Shown: positions 19,757 through 28,272, counted from the first letter of the stretch. The stretch is 64,000 nucleotides of DNA from Polaromonas sp. (GCF_012927455.1 NZ_JABBPE010000006.1:1-64000); one strand, 5' to 3'. A program made the numbers and translations. The notes: generated from the sequence alone by a model not told the origin.

Positions 19757-20968
19757 TCAAACCGCGTAGCTGGCGACAAAGCGGCGGTCTATGTAGTCTT
19801 TCAATTGCCAGACCCAGCGCCCTTCCACGCTGAGGCTACCCCACGCAGCAATCGCGTAACGCTCGCCGCACGACAGCAGGTTGAGCGTGCGCGTCGGCGG
19901 CACATAGGGCTCGAGCGGCTCGCCCTGCAGCGCGGCGCGCAGGTTGTCCAGCAAGGGCGGACCAGCGCGCACCGCGTGCACGCCGCTGCGCGGATGCGGT
20001 GCATCAGCGCGGCTGGCCACATCGCCGGCGGCAAAGACCTGCGGGTGGCTGGTGCTTTGCTGAAAGCGGTTCACCGCGACAAAGCCCGCCGCGTCTAGCG
20101 TCAGACCGCTGCCCGCCAGCCACGCCGGCGCCTGTGCGCCTAGCGCCAGCAGCGGGGCATCGCAGGCCAAGCGCGCGCCGCTTTCCAGCAAGATTTCGCC
20201 CGGCCCTATGCCCACGCAGACGTCTGGCAGCACACTGATGCGCAGGCGCTGCAGGGCATTCAGCACCCGGCGCTGCACGCCTGCCGGGTAATTCTGCGCC
20301 GCTGCCACGCCGCCGCTTAGCAGCGTCACCCGGCTGCCCGCCGGATAGGCCGGGCCGCGCAAGGCGTGAGCGGCGGCCATGGCCAACTCCAGCCCGGCCG
20401 CGCCAGCACCCACCACCGCCAGGTGAATCGGACGGCTGTGCGCCAGCGCCGCCACCTGAGGCCAGAGCTGGCCGAAGGCTTCGATCGGACGCACGAACAG
20501 CGCGTGCTCGCGCGCGCCGGGCAGGCTGGCCTCGATCTTCTCGCGGTCCATCACCGGACCGGTATTCAGGCTCAGCCAGTCATAGGCCAGGCTGTCGCCG
20601 TTGGCCAGCGTGACGCTTTGCGCCGCCGCATCGATTGCCACGCCCATGCTCTGGATGTAGCGCGCATCACAGCGCGCCAGCAGCCCCTCCAGCGGAATGG
20701 CGCATTGCTCCAGCGTGTAGTGGCCCGCCACAAAGCCCGGCAGCATGCCAGAGTACAGCTGCTGCGGGAAGGGGGCGATCACGGTGATGTTCAGGTTGGC
20801 CGGCCGACTTTTCGCCAGGCCGTGCAGAACGTGCAGATGGCTGTGGCCAGCGCCCAGCAGGACGAGGTGCTGGCTGCCAGCCGATAAATCAGGAGTTTCG
20901 AGTGTTTCAGGGGTCTCAGGAGACGCGGAGGTCGTAGGTGTCAAAGGTGTCGTGGGGGTCGAAGTCAT
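19757..20968 (-). CDS. FAD-dependent pyridine nucleotide-disulfide oxidoreductase, SelD-associated type
   Basis: It is an NDH-2-like flavoprotein of the family often fused to, or found with, the selenophosphate synthase SelD. Its substrate is unknown. After a 30-residue Thr/Pro-rich head comes the FAD motif LVLLGAGHSHLHVLHGL, where the His-rich form GAGHSH is typical of this family. The NAD(P) motif is AVVGAGAAGLELAMAAA and the second FAD site is PQVFAAGDVAS. There are 403 residues in all. It lies downstream of DUF3047, DUF547 and a membrane-flavoprotein fusion in the same direction. The low-complexity head suggests that the real start may be further in, near AGSQHLVLLG. Confidence 0.82.
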   Translation of the reverse strand: MTSTPTTPLTPTTSASPETPETLETPDLSAGSQHLVLLGAGHSHLHVLHGLAKSRPANLNITVIAPFPQQLYSGMLPGFVAGHYTLEQCAIPLEGLLARCDARYIQSMGVAIDAAAQSVTLANGDSLAYDWLSLNTGPVMDREKIEASLPGAREHALFVRPIEAFGQLWPQVAALAHSRPIHLAVVGAGAAGLELAMAAAHALRGPAYPAGSRVTLLSGGVAAAQNYPAGVQRRVLNALQRLRISVLPDVCVGIGPGEILLESGARLACDAPLLALGAQAPAWLAGSGLTLDAAGFVAVNRFQQSTSHPQVFAAGDVASRADAPHPRSGVHAVRAGPPLLDNLRAALQGEPLEPYVPPTRTLNLLSCGERYAIAAWGSLSVEGRWVWQLKDYIDRRFVASYAV

Positions 20969-21744
20969 GGGGAGAGTGTGACATCTCCCACGTAGCCCAA
21001 GCTCTGGCCGCCGGTGTTGTCGGCGTCTGCGCCTACAAGCAGCGCCTGCAGCGGCGGCAGCGTGGCGCTCTCTTCGCCAAAGGCACGCTGAAAATCCGCC
21101 GCCAGATCACGCGTGTGCGTGACCCACTGGCCCAGCTGTTGCTCGCCGCTGTCCACCACAATCATGCGCAGACGGTGGCTGAAGGCGTTGTGCAGCAGCG
21201 TGCCGGGTGCCAGCGTATGGTCCCAGACGTAACACAGCGTGGCCGAAGGCAGGTTTTCAGCGCTCAGCGACCGGGCCGCGCGCAACAAGTTGCGCTCCAG
21301 CAGCCCAAGCCGCTCCAGCGGCATGTCGAACAGCAGGCAGACCTTGAGCGCACTGTCGTCGCCCTCGCGGCGACGCAGGTCGGTGTCAAGCAGCGGCTGG
21401 TCGAGCCGCCAGCGCCAGCGCAGCTGCGTGCCGGGCGCGGGCACAAGATGGGGCAGTTCATGCACCAGATTGGCGTAGGAACGATCGGTCTGCACACGCA
21501 GCACGCGCTGGCCGTCGATGGGCGTGATGTCGAAACGTGTCAGCGGCTTGTTGGCCCTGGGCAGGGCGACGACGCGCCATGGCGCGGGTGCTTCGCCCAC
21601 GCTGGCCGATGAGAACGGCGTGAGCGGCAGGGCCGGGCCCTGCAATACAGGATGGGGATGGGGATGGGGCTGCGGCTGGGCCAGCGCGCTAGCGAGCCAG
21701 ATCGTTGAGAGACCAGTCGTAATCCAGATGCGTGACAGCCACAT
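20965..21744 (-). CDS. DUF3047 domain protein, secreted
   Basis: Its role is unknown. The 259-residue protein opens with a signal peptide (WLSRIWITTGLSTIWLASALA) and a His/Pro stretch (PQPHPHPHP). The DUF3047 body follows, with LRWRWRLDQPL, DDSALKVCLLFDMP, CYVWDHTLAPGT and VTHTRDLAADFQRAFGEE. The WRW plus repeated beta pattern suggests a jelly-roll-like periplasmic domain. The start ATG lies 56 bases inside the end of the DUF547 gene, and the 3' end overlaps the flavoprotein gene by four bases, so all are one operon. The His run could bind metal, but this is a guess. Confidence 0.78.
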   Translation of the reverse strand: MWLSRIWITTGLSTIWLASALAQPQPHPHPHPVLQGPALPLTPFSSASVGEAPAPWRVVALPRANKPLTRFDITPIDGQRVLRVQTDRSYANLVHELPHLVPAPGTQLRWRWRLDQPLLDTDLRRREGDDSALKVCLLFDMPLERLGLLERNLLRAARSLSAENLPSATLCYVWDHTLAPGTLLHNAFSHRLRMIVVDSGEQQLGQWVTHTRDLAADFQRAFGEESATLPPLQALLVGADADNTGGQSLGYVGDVTLSP

Positions 21745-22549
21745 GTTTAGTCCTGATTTTTTCCCGGTCGGCCGTTGCATCGGCCAGCAGATCGGCGTAT
21801 TTGGCAAACACGTCTTCCACCTGCTTGAAGCCCCGGCCGTCCGAGCCTGGCTTTTCGAAGTCTTCGCGGAACCACTTGAAGATGGCGCTGACCTGCAGCT
21901 GGCCGTCCGCATAGCGGTTGCGCGTGCGGTCAGCCATGAAACGCGCCATGCCGTCTTCGAGCTGCGCCTCCAGCCTGGCCGCAATGTAGGCCTCGGGCCG
22001 CAGCGCCGGGCAGCCGATGCTGGCGCAGACCATCGCGCTGTGCACGCGCGGGTCGGCGTAACGCGGGCGCAGCTGCTCATGCTCGATCCAGTCGAGGTGG
22101 TGCTGTTCGCCCAGCAGCGTGAAGAACTTTTTTTTCCAGGCGCTTTGCAGCAGCGACCCGAGGTCCTTGATCGATTTCAGGTTCGGGTATTTCGTGAGGA
22201 TCAGCTCGATGGTGAAGCCGTTGTAGGCGTTGATCAAAAACGCCATCTGCACCTCGCGGCTCCAGCTGTTGAAAATGGTGGACGGCACGGCCGACCAGCT
22301 GTCCAACACCTTTTTGAGTTCGGCACGATCAGCCGCAAAGCCGCGGTAATTGACGCGCGACTGGCGCTGGTCAGGCAGCCATTGCACATGCTTTTTCAGT
22401 AGCGCGTCCCAGCCCGCGTAGCTGGCGTCGAAAGCCCCTGAATCTTGGCCGAAAACGGCTGTAACCCTTACTGATAGGGCGCAAGAAGCTATTAAAAGCA
22501 TAGCATTGCGGCGCCGTGGCTGGCCCTGTGGGGCGTGACGCAGTTTCAT
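21689..22549 (-). CDS. DUF547 domain protein with repeat-derived signal peptide
   Basis: Its function is unknown. DUF547 proteins are secreted and often lie beside TVP38 or radical SAM genes. The 286 residues hold the family motifs NYRGFAADRAELKKVLDSW, FLINAYNGFTIELIL, HLDWIEHEQLRP and MVCASIGCPALRPEAY. The hydrophobic core of the signal peptide (AMLLIASCALSVRVTAVFG) is encoded by a copy of the local palindromic repeat. The ATG follows the stop of the upstream fusion gene after one base. The next gene starts inside its 3' end. Confidence 0.83.
   Translation of the reverse strand: MKLRHAPQGQPRRRNAMLLIASCALSVRVTAVFGQDSGAFDASYAGWDALLKKHVQWLPDQRQSRVNYRGFAADRAELKKVLDSWSAVPSTIFNSWSREVQMAFLINAYNGFTIELILTKYPNLKSIKDLGSLLQSAWKKKFFTLLGEQHHLDWIEHEQLRPRYADPRVHSAMVCASIGCPALRPEAYIAARLEAQLEDGMARFMADRTRNRYADGQLQVSAIFKWFREDFEKPGSDGRGFKQVEDVFAKYADLLADATADREKIRTKHVAVTHLDYDWSLNDLAR
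22451..22506 (-). repeat. GCTAT-N7-ATAGC repeat copy 4, inside DUF547 gene
   Basis: Perfect core at 22488-22504, plus the second palindrome CCCTTACTGATAGGGCGC. Read on the minus strand it codes for A-M-L-L-I-A-S-C-A-L and further residues of the DUF547 signal peptide. Confidence 0.9.
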
Positions 22550-22550
22550 T

Positions 22551-24713
22551 TCAGGCCCTTTTCCAGTCGTGGTAGCGGCGCGCCCAGGCCAACAGGCGCT
22601 CGGGCTGATGCGCGCGCTTCCATTCGCCAGCCGCGTACTTGTTGGCCTCGGCCAGCGTGGGGTAAGTATGGATGGTGCCCAGAATCTTGTTAAGCCCCAG
22701 ACCATGCTTCATGGCCAGCACGTACTCGGCCAGCAACTCTGCGGCATGGCTGCCGACGATGGTGACGCCCAGAATCTTGTCTTTGCCGGGCACCGTCAGC
22801 ACTTTGACGAAACCCCGCGCCTCGCTGTCGGCAATGGCGCGGTCCAGCTCGTCCATGCCGTACCTCGTGACCTCGCAGGCGATGCCCTGCTCCTTCGCTT
22901 CCTGCTCATTCAGGCCGACCCTGGCCACTTCGGGGTCTATAAAGGTGGCTTGGGGAATCACCGAGTAGTCGGCCTTGAACAGCCTGAAGTCGCCAAACAG
23001 CGCGTTGACCGCGGCGTACCAGGCCTGGTGCGCCGCCACATGGGTGAACTGGTAGGGCCCGGCCACGTCGCCGGCGGCGTAGATATTGGGGTAAACCGTC
23101 TGCAGATAATCGTTGGTAGGCACGGTGCGCTGCGTCGCGATGCCGAGCGCTTCCAGGCCGTAGCCTTCAAGGCGGGCCACGCGGCCAACGGCGCAGATCA
23201 GCTGGTCGAACTCGATGCGCTTTTCGCTGCCCTGATGCTCTGCCACCAGGGCTTTCACGTCACCCGTTTTTTCGCAGCGCAGCGCCTTGTGACCCGTCAG
23301 TACGCGCACTCCATCGGCCTGCAGCGCCGCGCTGGCCAGCGTTGCGACCTCCTCGTCCTCGCGCAGCAGCAGGCGCGGCGCCATTTCAAGCTGCGTGACC
23401 TGCGCGCCGAGCCGCGCAAAGGCTTGCGCCAGCTCGCAGCCTATCGGGCCGCCACCCAGCACCAGCAGGCGCCGCGGCACCGCATCAAGCTGCGCGAAGG
23501 CGTCCCACAGTGTGTCGCTGGTGACGTAACCCACTTCTTCCAGCCCGGGCAGCGGCGGCACAAAAGGGCGCGCTCCGGCAGCGATCACGATGCTGCGCGT
23601 AGTAAGCGTCTGCGTGCCGCCATCATTGAGCGCGATCTCCACCGTCCACGGGTTGACGATGCGCGCATGGCCTTGCAGCACCTCGACGCCCAGGCTGGCG
23701 TAGCGCTCCACGCTGTCGTGCGGCGCTATGGTGCGGATGATTTCCTGAATCCGCAGCATCACGGCCCGCAAGCTGAAGCTGGCCGTCGTGTCGGTCAATC
23801 CGTAATTGGCGCCATGCTTCATCTGGTGGGCCAGTCTGGCGCTGCGTATCAGCGCCTTGGAAGGCACGCAGCCGTAATTCAGGCAGTCGCCGCCCAGTTT
23901 GTGGGCTTCCACCAGCGTCACCTTGGCCTTGACTGCGGCCGCGATGTAGGCTGAAACCAGGCCCCCGGCGCCGGCACCGATGACGACCAGGTTGCGCTCA
24001 AAGCTGGCCGGGCGCTGTGCGCGCCAGGGCGCATAGACCTTGCGGCGCTTGAAGAAATCCAGCACCTTGTTGACCAACAGCGGCAGCAGGCCCAGCAGCA
24101 CGAAGGAGCCGATCAGCCCCGGCGAGAGGATGGACTTGAGGGAATCTATCCTGGCGATCTGCGTGCCGGCGTTCACATAGGCCACGGTGCCGGCCAGCAT
24201 GCCAAGCTGGCTGACCCAGAAGAACGTGAGGGTTTTCATGCGCGTCAGGCCCATCAGCAGATTCAGCGCAAAAAACGGAATCACCGGGATCAGGCGCAGC
24301 GTGAACAGGTAAAACGCGCCCTCCTTCGCTATGCCCTTGTTGACCTCGTCCAGGCGCCGGCCAAAGCGCTGTTGCATCGAGTCCCGCAGCAGGTAGCGCG
24401 CCGCCAGCATGGCCAGCGTGGCGCCCAGCGTAGAGGCCAGCGACACCACCAGCGTGCCCCAGAGCAGCCCGAAGATGGCGCCGCCCGCCAGCGTCATGAT
24501 GGCGGCGCCCGGCAGCGACAGCGCGGTGACCGCCACGTAAACGGAAAAATAAACCAGCGTGACGAAAACCGGCTGCTGCGCGTACAGCGCCGCGAAGCTG
24601 ATCTGGCTGTCCTTGATGAAGGCCAGGCTGAAATAGCGGCCCAGGTCCAGCGCAAAAAAGGCGCCTGCGCCTGCCAGCAAGAGCGCGGCGATGATGAGTT
24701 TGCGTGAGTTCAC
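22551..24713 (-). CDS. Fusion of TVP38/DedA-type membrane domain and mercuric-reductase-like flavoprotein
   Basis: The 720-residue chain joins two families. Residues 1-225 are a TVP38/TMEM64 (VTT) membrane domain with the core VAVTALSLPGAAIMTLAGGAIFG and the conserved LRLIPVIPFFALN. Residues 240-720 are a class I disulfide oxidoreductase. This part has the FAD motif VIGAGAGGLVSA (246-257), the redox pair C277/C282 in GDCLNYGCVPSK, the NAD motif LGGGPIGCELAQAFARLG, AAGDVAGPYQFTH, and the His-Glu end HTYPTLAE. No heavy-metal N-terminal domain or C-terminal Cys pair of MerA is present. It is the first gene of the minus arm and diverges from the MTA-phosphorylase gene. Its substrate is unknown. 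Confidence 0.9.
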   Translation of the reverse strand: MNSRKLIIAALLLAGAGAFFALDLGRYFSLAFIKDSQISFAALYAQQPVFVTLVYFSVYVAVTALSLPGAAIMTLAGGAIFGLLWGTLVVSLASTLGATLAMLAARYLLRDSMQQRFGRRLDEVNKGIAKEGAFYLFTLRLIPVIPFFALNLLMGLTRMKTLTFFWVSQLGMLAGTVAYVNAGTQIARIDSLKSILSPGLIGSFVLLGLLPLLVNKVLDFFKRRKVYAPWRAQRPASFERNLVVIGAGAGGLVSAYIAAAVKAKVTLVEAHKLGGDCLNYGCVPSKALIRSARLAHQMKHGANYGLTDTTASFSLRAVMLRIQEIIRTIAPHDSVERYASLGVEVLQGHARIVNPWTVEIALNDGGTQTLTTRSIVIAAGARPFVPPLPGLEEVGYVTSDTLWDAFAQLDAVPRRLLVLGGGPIGCELAQAFARLGAQVTQLEMAPRLLLREDEEVATLASAALQADGVRVLTGHKALRCEKTGDVKALVAEHQGSEKRIEFDQLICAVGRVARLEGYGLEALGIATQRTVPTNDYLQTVYPNIYAAGDVAGPYQFTHVAAHQAWYAAVNALFGDFRLFKADYSVIPQATFIDPEVARVGLNEQEAKEQGIACEVTRYGMDELDRAIADSEARGFVKVLTVPGKDKILGVTIVGSHAAELLAEYVLAMKHGLGLNKILGTIHTYPTLAEANKYAAGEWKRAHQPERLLAWARRYHDWKRA

Positions 24714-24945
24714 GAATGCCCTTATTTGTTTTTCTGTCAGTCAGTCGGACCGCCATTGTGATTCTTGCAAAATTAATCACTTCGGCTTGTAAGACGCAGC
24801 CAACACTGTCGACTAAAAGGCTAACAGCAAAGCGCGCGCGGGTTCTCGTGGAAATGGCACAAAATCGACGGAAGATGCCACTTGACCGGCTTTCGGGCCA
24901 TTCGCCCCTATTCGCCCCTTCATTTTGACCAAGGAAACAACAGGC

Positions 24946-25824
24946 ATGACGCAGGCACTTGTGGGTGTGATGGGAGGCAGCGGCCTTTACCAGATGGATG
25001 CGCTGCAGGACGCGCGCGAGCAGCAGATCAGCACGCCCTTCGGCGCACCGTCGGATGTGCTTGTGACCGGGCGCGTGCACGGTGTGGCCGTGGCCTTTTT
25101 GGCGCGGCATGCGCGCGGCCACCGCCTGCTGCCGTCCGAGGTGCCCTACCGTGCCAACATTTACGCCATGAAGCAGCTGGGCGTGCGTTACCTGCTGTCG
25201 GTGTCGGCGGTGGGCTCGCTGCGCGAAGACTTCAAGCCGTTGGACATGGTGCTGCCCGACCAATTCATTGACCTGACCAAAGGCCGCGACAGCACTTTTT
25301 TTGGGCGCGGCGCCGTCGCCCATGTGTCGATGGCGCAGCCGGTGTGCGCGGCGGCGGCCGAAGTGCTGGGGCGCGCGGTACGCAATGTGCTGGCTGCAGA
25401 AACTTCAGATCACGGCGTGACGCTGCACCAGGGCGGCACTTATGTGTGCATAGATGGCCCGCAGTTTTCCAGCATCGCCGAATCCAACTGGTACCGCGCC
25501 ATGGGCGCCGGCGTGATTGGCATGACCAACATGCCCGAAGCCAAACTGGCACGCGAGGCGCAAATGGCTTACACCACGCTGGCGATGGTGACCGACTACG
25601 ACTGCTGGCACCCGCGCGAGGCGCATGTGACGGCCAACCTGGCACTGGCCAACCTGTTCAAAAACGCCGACCGCGCACAGCAGGTGGTGGCCGAGGCGAT
25701 CCGCCTGCTGGGTAGCGAGCAGCCGGCAAGCGAGGCGCACAGCGCGCTGAAAAATGCGCTGGTGACCCAGCCTGAAGCCATGGCACCCGAGGTGCACGCG
25801 CGTCTGGCCGCTCTTCTTTACTGA
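24946..25824 (+). CDS. mtnP: S-methyl-5'-thioadenosine phosphorylase-like nucleoside phosphorylase
   Basis: The family splits methylthioadenosine with phosphate into adenine and methylthioribose-1-phosphate. The 292 residues carry GVMGGSGLYQM, RHARGHRLLPSEVPYRANIYAMK, SSIAESNWYRAMGAGVIGMTNMPEAKLAREA and TDYDCWH, as in human MTAP and archaeal relatives. AAGGA lies 16 bases before the ATG, and a TTG further up is an alternative. It starts the plus arm and precedes arsS by 44 bases. In this setting it may act on a 5'-arsenic-substituted deoxyadenosine instead of, or besides, MTA; that is an inference. Confidence 0.87.
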   Translation: MTQALVGVMGGSGLYQMDALQDAREQQISTPFGAPSDVLVTGRVHGVAVAFLARHARGHRLLPSEVPYRANIYAMKQLGVRYLLSVSAVGSLREDFKPLDMVLPDQFIDLTKGRDSTFFGRGAVAHVSMAQPVCAAAAEVLGRAVRNVLAAETSDHGVTLHQGGTYVCIDGPQFSSIAESNWYRAMGAGVIGMTNMPEAKLAREAQMAYTTLAMVTDYDCWHPREAHVTANLALANLFKNADRAQQVVAEAIRLLGSEQPASEAHSALKNALVTQPEAMAPEVHARLAALLY

Positions 25825-25868
25825 ATTTTTGAACTGAACTTTCGCGACGCATAACGACCTATCCACAC

Positions 25869-26831
25869 ATGCACGACACCCTTGCCCTGCTGAAAAAAAT
25901 CAGCTTTCCAGAACTTCATCGCATGCGCCTGCAGACCTTGCAAGTCAACCTGGGCTACAAATGCAACCAGAGCTGTCTGCACTGCCACGTCAACGCCGGC
26001 CCGAACCGCACCGAGATGATGGACGAGGCCACGCTGGCGCTAATTCCGCAGGTGCTGGCCGCGCGCGACATCGCCACGCTGGACCTGACGGGCGGCGCGC
26101 CCGAGCTGCATGAGGGCTTTCGCGCCCTGGTGCGTGCGGCGCGGGCGCAGGGCGTGCGCGTGATCGACCGCTGTAACCTGACCATTTTGTTTGAGCCCGG
26201 ACAAGACGGTCTGGCGCAGTTTTTGGCGGCGCAGCAGGTCGATGTCGTCGCGTCCATGCCCTGCTACTCGGCAGTCAACGTCGACAGGCAGCGCGGCGAG
26301 GGCGTGTTTGACAAGAGCATCGCCGCACTGCAGCAGCTCAATGCCCTCGGCTACGGCCAGGCCGGTTCTGGCCTGGTGCTGGACCTGGTCTACAACCCGC
26401 AGGGCGCCTCGTTGCCGCCGAACCAGCAAACGCTACAGGCCGATTACAAGCGCGAGTTGCTGGCGCACTTTGGCATCGTCTTCAACGAGCTGTTTGCACT
26501 GACCAACATGCCGATCCAGCGCTTCGGCTCCACGCTGGTTTCCAAGGGCCAGTTTGACGACTACATGCAGTTGCTGCAGGGCAGCTTTCATCCCAACAAT
26601 CTGGCCGGCGTGATGTGCCGCAACATGGTCAGCGTCGACTGGCAGGGCTGGCTGTCCGACTGCGACTTCAACCAGCAGCTCGGCCTGCCGTTGGGCCGCT
26701 CGGGCGTTCGCCGGCATCTGCGCGATCTGCTGAAAATCGACCTTGAGGGTCAGGCCATCCGCGTGGCCGGCCACTGCTATGGCTGTACGGCCGGGCAAGG
26801 CAGCAGCTGCGGCGGGGCGCTGGAACATTGA
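25869..26831 (+). CDS. arsS: Arsenosugar biosynthesis radical SAM protein ArsS
   Basis: ArsS joins a dimethylarsenic group to the 5'-deoxyadenosyl radical made from S-adenosylmethionine, the key step toward arsenosugars. The 320 residues have the radical SAM cluster motif C32-x3-C36-x2-C39 (CNQSCLHC), the GGAPELHEGF stretch, and the family C-terminal tail CYGCTAGQGSSCGG (from C303), a Cys-rich motif where some relatives carry selenocysteine. No in-frame TGA is present here, so the Cys form is used. It sits between the phosphorylase and two glycosyltransferases; an ArsM methyltransferase is not in the window. Confidence 0.9.
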   Translation: MHDTLALLKKISFPELHRMRLQTLQVNLGYKCNQSCLHCHVNAGPNRTEMMDEATLALIPQVLAARDIATLDLTGGAPELHEGFRALVRAARAQGVRVIDRCNLTILFEPGQDGLAQFLAAQQVDVVASMPCYSAVNVDRQRGEGVFDKSIAALQQLNALGYGQAGSGLVLDLVYNPQGASLPPNQQTLQADYKRELLAHFGIVFNELFALTNMPIQRFGSTLVSKGQFDDYMQLLQGSFHPNNLAGVMCRNMVSVDWQGWLSDCDFNQQLGLPLGRSGVRRHLRDLLKIDLEGQAIRVAGHCYGCTAGQGSSCGGALEH

Positions 26832-26838
26832 ACGCACC

Positions 26839-27519
26839 ATGACGCCCGCTCGCCTGTCCATCATCATGCCGGTGCTGAACGAGGCGGCCGGCATCGCTGC
26901 TGCCTTGCAGGCGCTGGCGCCGCTGCTGGCGCGCGGTGCACAAGTCGTCGTGGCCAATGGCGGCAGCAGCGATGACACGCTGGCGCGCGCGCAGGCCTGC
27001 GCTGTGCCGGTCGTCAGCTCAGCGCGCGGGCGCGCCGTTCAAATGAACGCGGGCGCGCAGCAGGCCAGCGGCGCTGTGCTGCTGTTCCTGCACGCCGACA
27101 CACTGCTGCCGCCCGATGCTGACCAGCTGATCCGGCAAGCACTCGCTGGGCCGCAGGTCTGGGGCCGTTTTGATGTGCGCATTGCCGGTCAGCCCAAGCT
27201 GCTGCGCGTGATCGCCGCCTTCATGAATCTGCGCTCGCGCAGCACTGGCATTGCCACCGGCGACCAGGCGATGTTCATGACGCGCGCGGCGTTTGACGCG
27301 GTGGGCGGCTTCCCGGCGCAAGCGCTGATGGAAGACATCGAAATGTCAAAGCGATTGCTGCGGCTGTCGCGCCCGGTCTGCCTGCACGCGCGGGTAGTCA
27401 CCTCAGGCCGGCGCTGGGAAAGCCGCGGCGTGTGGCGCACCCTGCTGCTGATGTGGCGGCTGCGCTTTGCCTATTGGCGCGGCGCCGCACCGGATCAACT
27501 GGCGGAGTTGTACCGGTGA
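26839..27519 (+). CDS. Family 2 glycosyltransferase, radical SAM/selenodomain-associated type
   Basis: A GT-A glycosyltransferase that should use a nucleotide sugar. The 226 residues have IIMPVLNEAAGI, the Mg-binding FLHADT, and the acceptor motif GDQAMFMTRAAFDAVGGFP followed by LMEDIEMSKRL. These fit the family named for its co-occurrence with ArsS-like radical SAM proteins. The ATG lies seven bases after the arsS stop, and the 3' end overlaps the next gene by four bases (GTGA). It may glycosylate the arsenic-ribose product. No membrane segment is seen. Confidence 0.87.
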   Translation: MTPARLSIIMPVLNEAAGIAAALQALAPLLARGAQVVVANGGSSDDTLARAQACAVPVVSSARGRAVQMNAGAQQASGAVLLFLHADTLLPPDADQLIRQALAGPQVWGRFDVRIAGQPKLLRVIAAFMNLRSRSTGIATGDQAMFMTRAAFDAVGGFPAQALMEDIEMSKRLLRLSRPVCLHARVVTSGRRWESRGVWRTLLLMWRLRFAYWRGAAPDQLAELYR

Positions 27520-28256
27520 AGCTCAAAGACCAGCCCCGGCTCGTGATCTTCGCCAAAGCGCCGCAAGCCGGCCTGGCCAAGACCCGGCTGATCCCGGCGC
27601 TGGGCGCTGAGGGCGCCGCCGCGCTGGCGCGTCGCATGCTCGAGCACACCCTTCAACAAGCCTTGGCCGCCAGCGCCGGACCGGTCGAGCTGTGCATGAG
27701 CCCGGCGCCCGATGATCCAGCCTGGCAAGGCATGGCGCTGCCCGACGCGGTAGCGCGCAGCGCGCAGGGCGAAGGCGACCTGGGTCAGCGCATGGCCAGA
27801 GCCGTGCAGCGCGTCACCACAGAGCAGCGCCAGCCGCTGCTGCTGCTAGGCGCCGACTGCCCGGGATTGACCGCCGCGCACCTCAGCGAAGCGGCCGCAC
27901 AGCTGGCGCAGCATGACGCGGTGCTGTTGCCCGTGGCCGACGGCGGCTATGTGCTGATCGGGCTGAAGGCGCCCTGCCCCGAACTTTTCACGCAGATGCC
28001 GTGGAGCACCTCCGCCGTGGCCGCCGAGACGCTGCGCCGCATGGCGGCTCTTGGCCTGCGCGTGTGGCAGGGGCCACAGCTGCACGACATCGACGAGGCC
28101 GCCGACCTGGCCCAACTGCCGGCCGGCTTCACAGCCGAAAAGCAGTTCCATTCCCCGCCAGGACGGGTTGGCGCAGCGCAAGCCGGAATACCAATAAAAC
28201 AGGCCTCTAGCCCAATAAGTACGCGAGCAAGCAGCTATCAATTACATAGCAGATGA
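27516..28256 (+). CDS. DUF2064 glycosyltransferase-like protein, selenodomain-associated, with repeat-derived tail
   Basis: A nucleotidyl- or glycosyltransferase-like protein of the DUF2064 group, which partners the preceding family 2 enzyme. The body shows RLVIFAKAPQAGLAKTRLIPALG, LLLLGADCPGLTAAHL, LPVADGGYVLIGLK and WSTSAVAAETLRR, and ends near LHDIDEAADLAQLP. Family members stop close to there. Here the last 19 or so residues (KQASSPISTRASSYQLHSR) and the stop TGA come from a copy of the palindromic repeat. The start is GTG and overlaps the upstream stop by four bases. The length is 246 residues. Confidence 0.84.
   Translation: MKLKDQPRLVIFAKAPQAGLAKTRLIPALGAEGAAALARRMLEHTLQQALAASAGPVELCMSPAPDDPAWQGMALPDAVARSAQGEGDLGQRMARAVQRVTTEQRQPLLLLGADCPGLTAAHLSEAAAQLAQHDAVLLPVADGGYVLIGLKAPCPELFTQMPWSTSAVAAETLRRMAALGLRVWQGPQLHDIDEAADLAQLPAGFTAEKQFHSPPGRVGAAQAGIPIKQASSPISTRASSYQLHSR
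28199..28252 (+). repeat. GCTAT-N7-ATAGC repeat copy 5, end of DUF2064 gene
   Basis: Perfect core at 28234-28250 with the upstream part AGGCCTCTAGCCCAATAAG. It is translated as the C-terminal tail of the DUF2064 protein, and the stop codon lies three bases past the core. Confidence 0.9.
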
Positions 28257-28272
28257 CAGCGCGTCAAGCGCT

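Noticed and set aside
22569..23954. Open frame of 461 codons on the plus strand
   Set aside because: Antisense to the TVP38-flavoprotein fusion; low-complexity basic translation.
25869..26831. Possible selenocysteine codon in the ArsS tail
   Set aside because: All family cysteine positions are plain Cys codons, there is no in-frame TGA before the stop, and no SECIS-like hairpin was seen.
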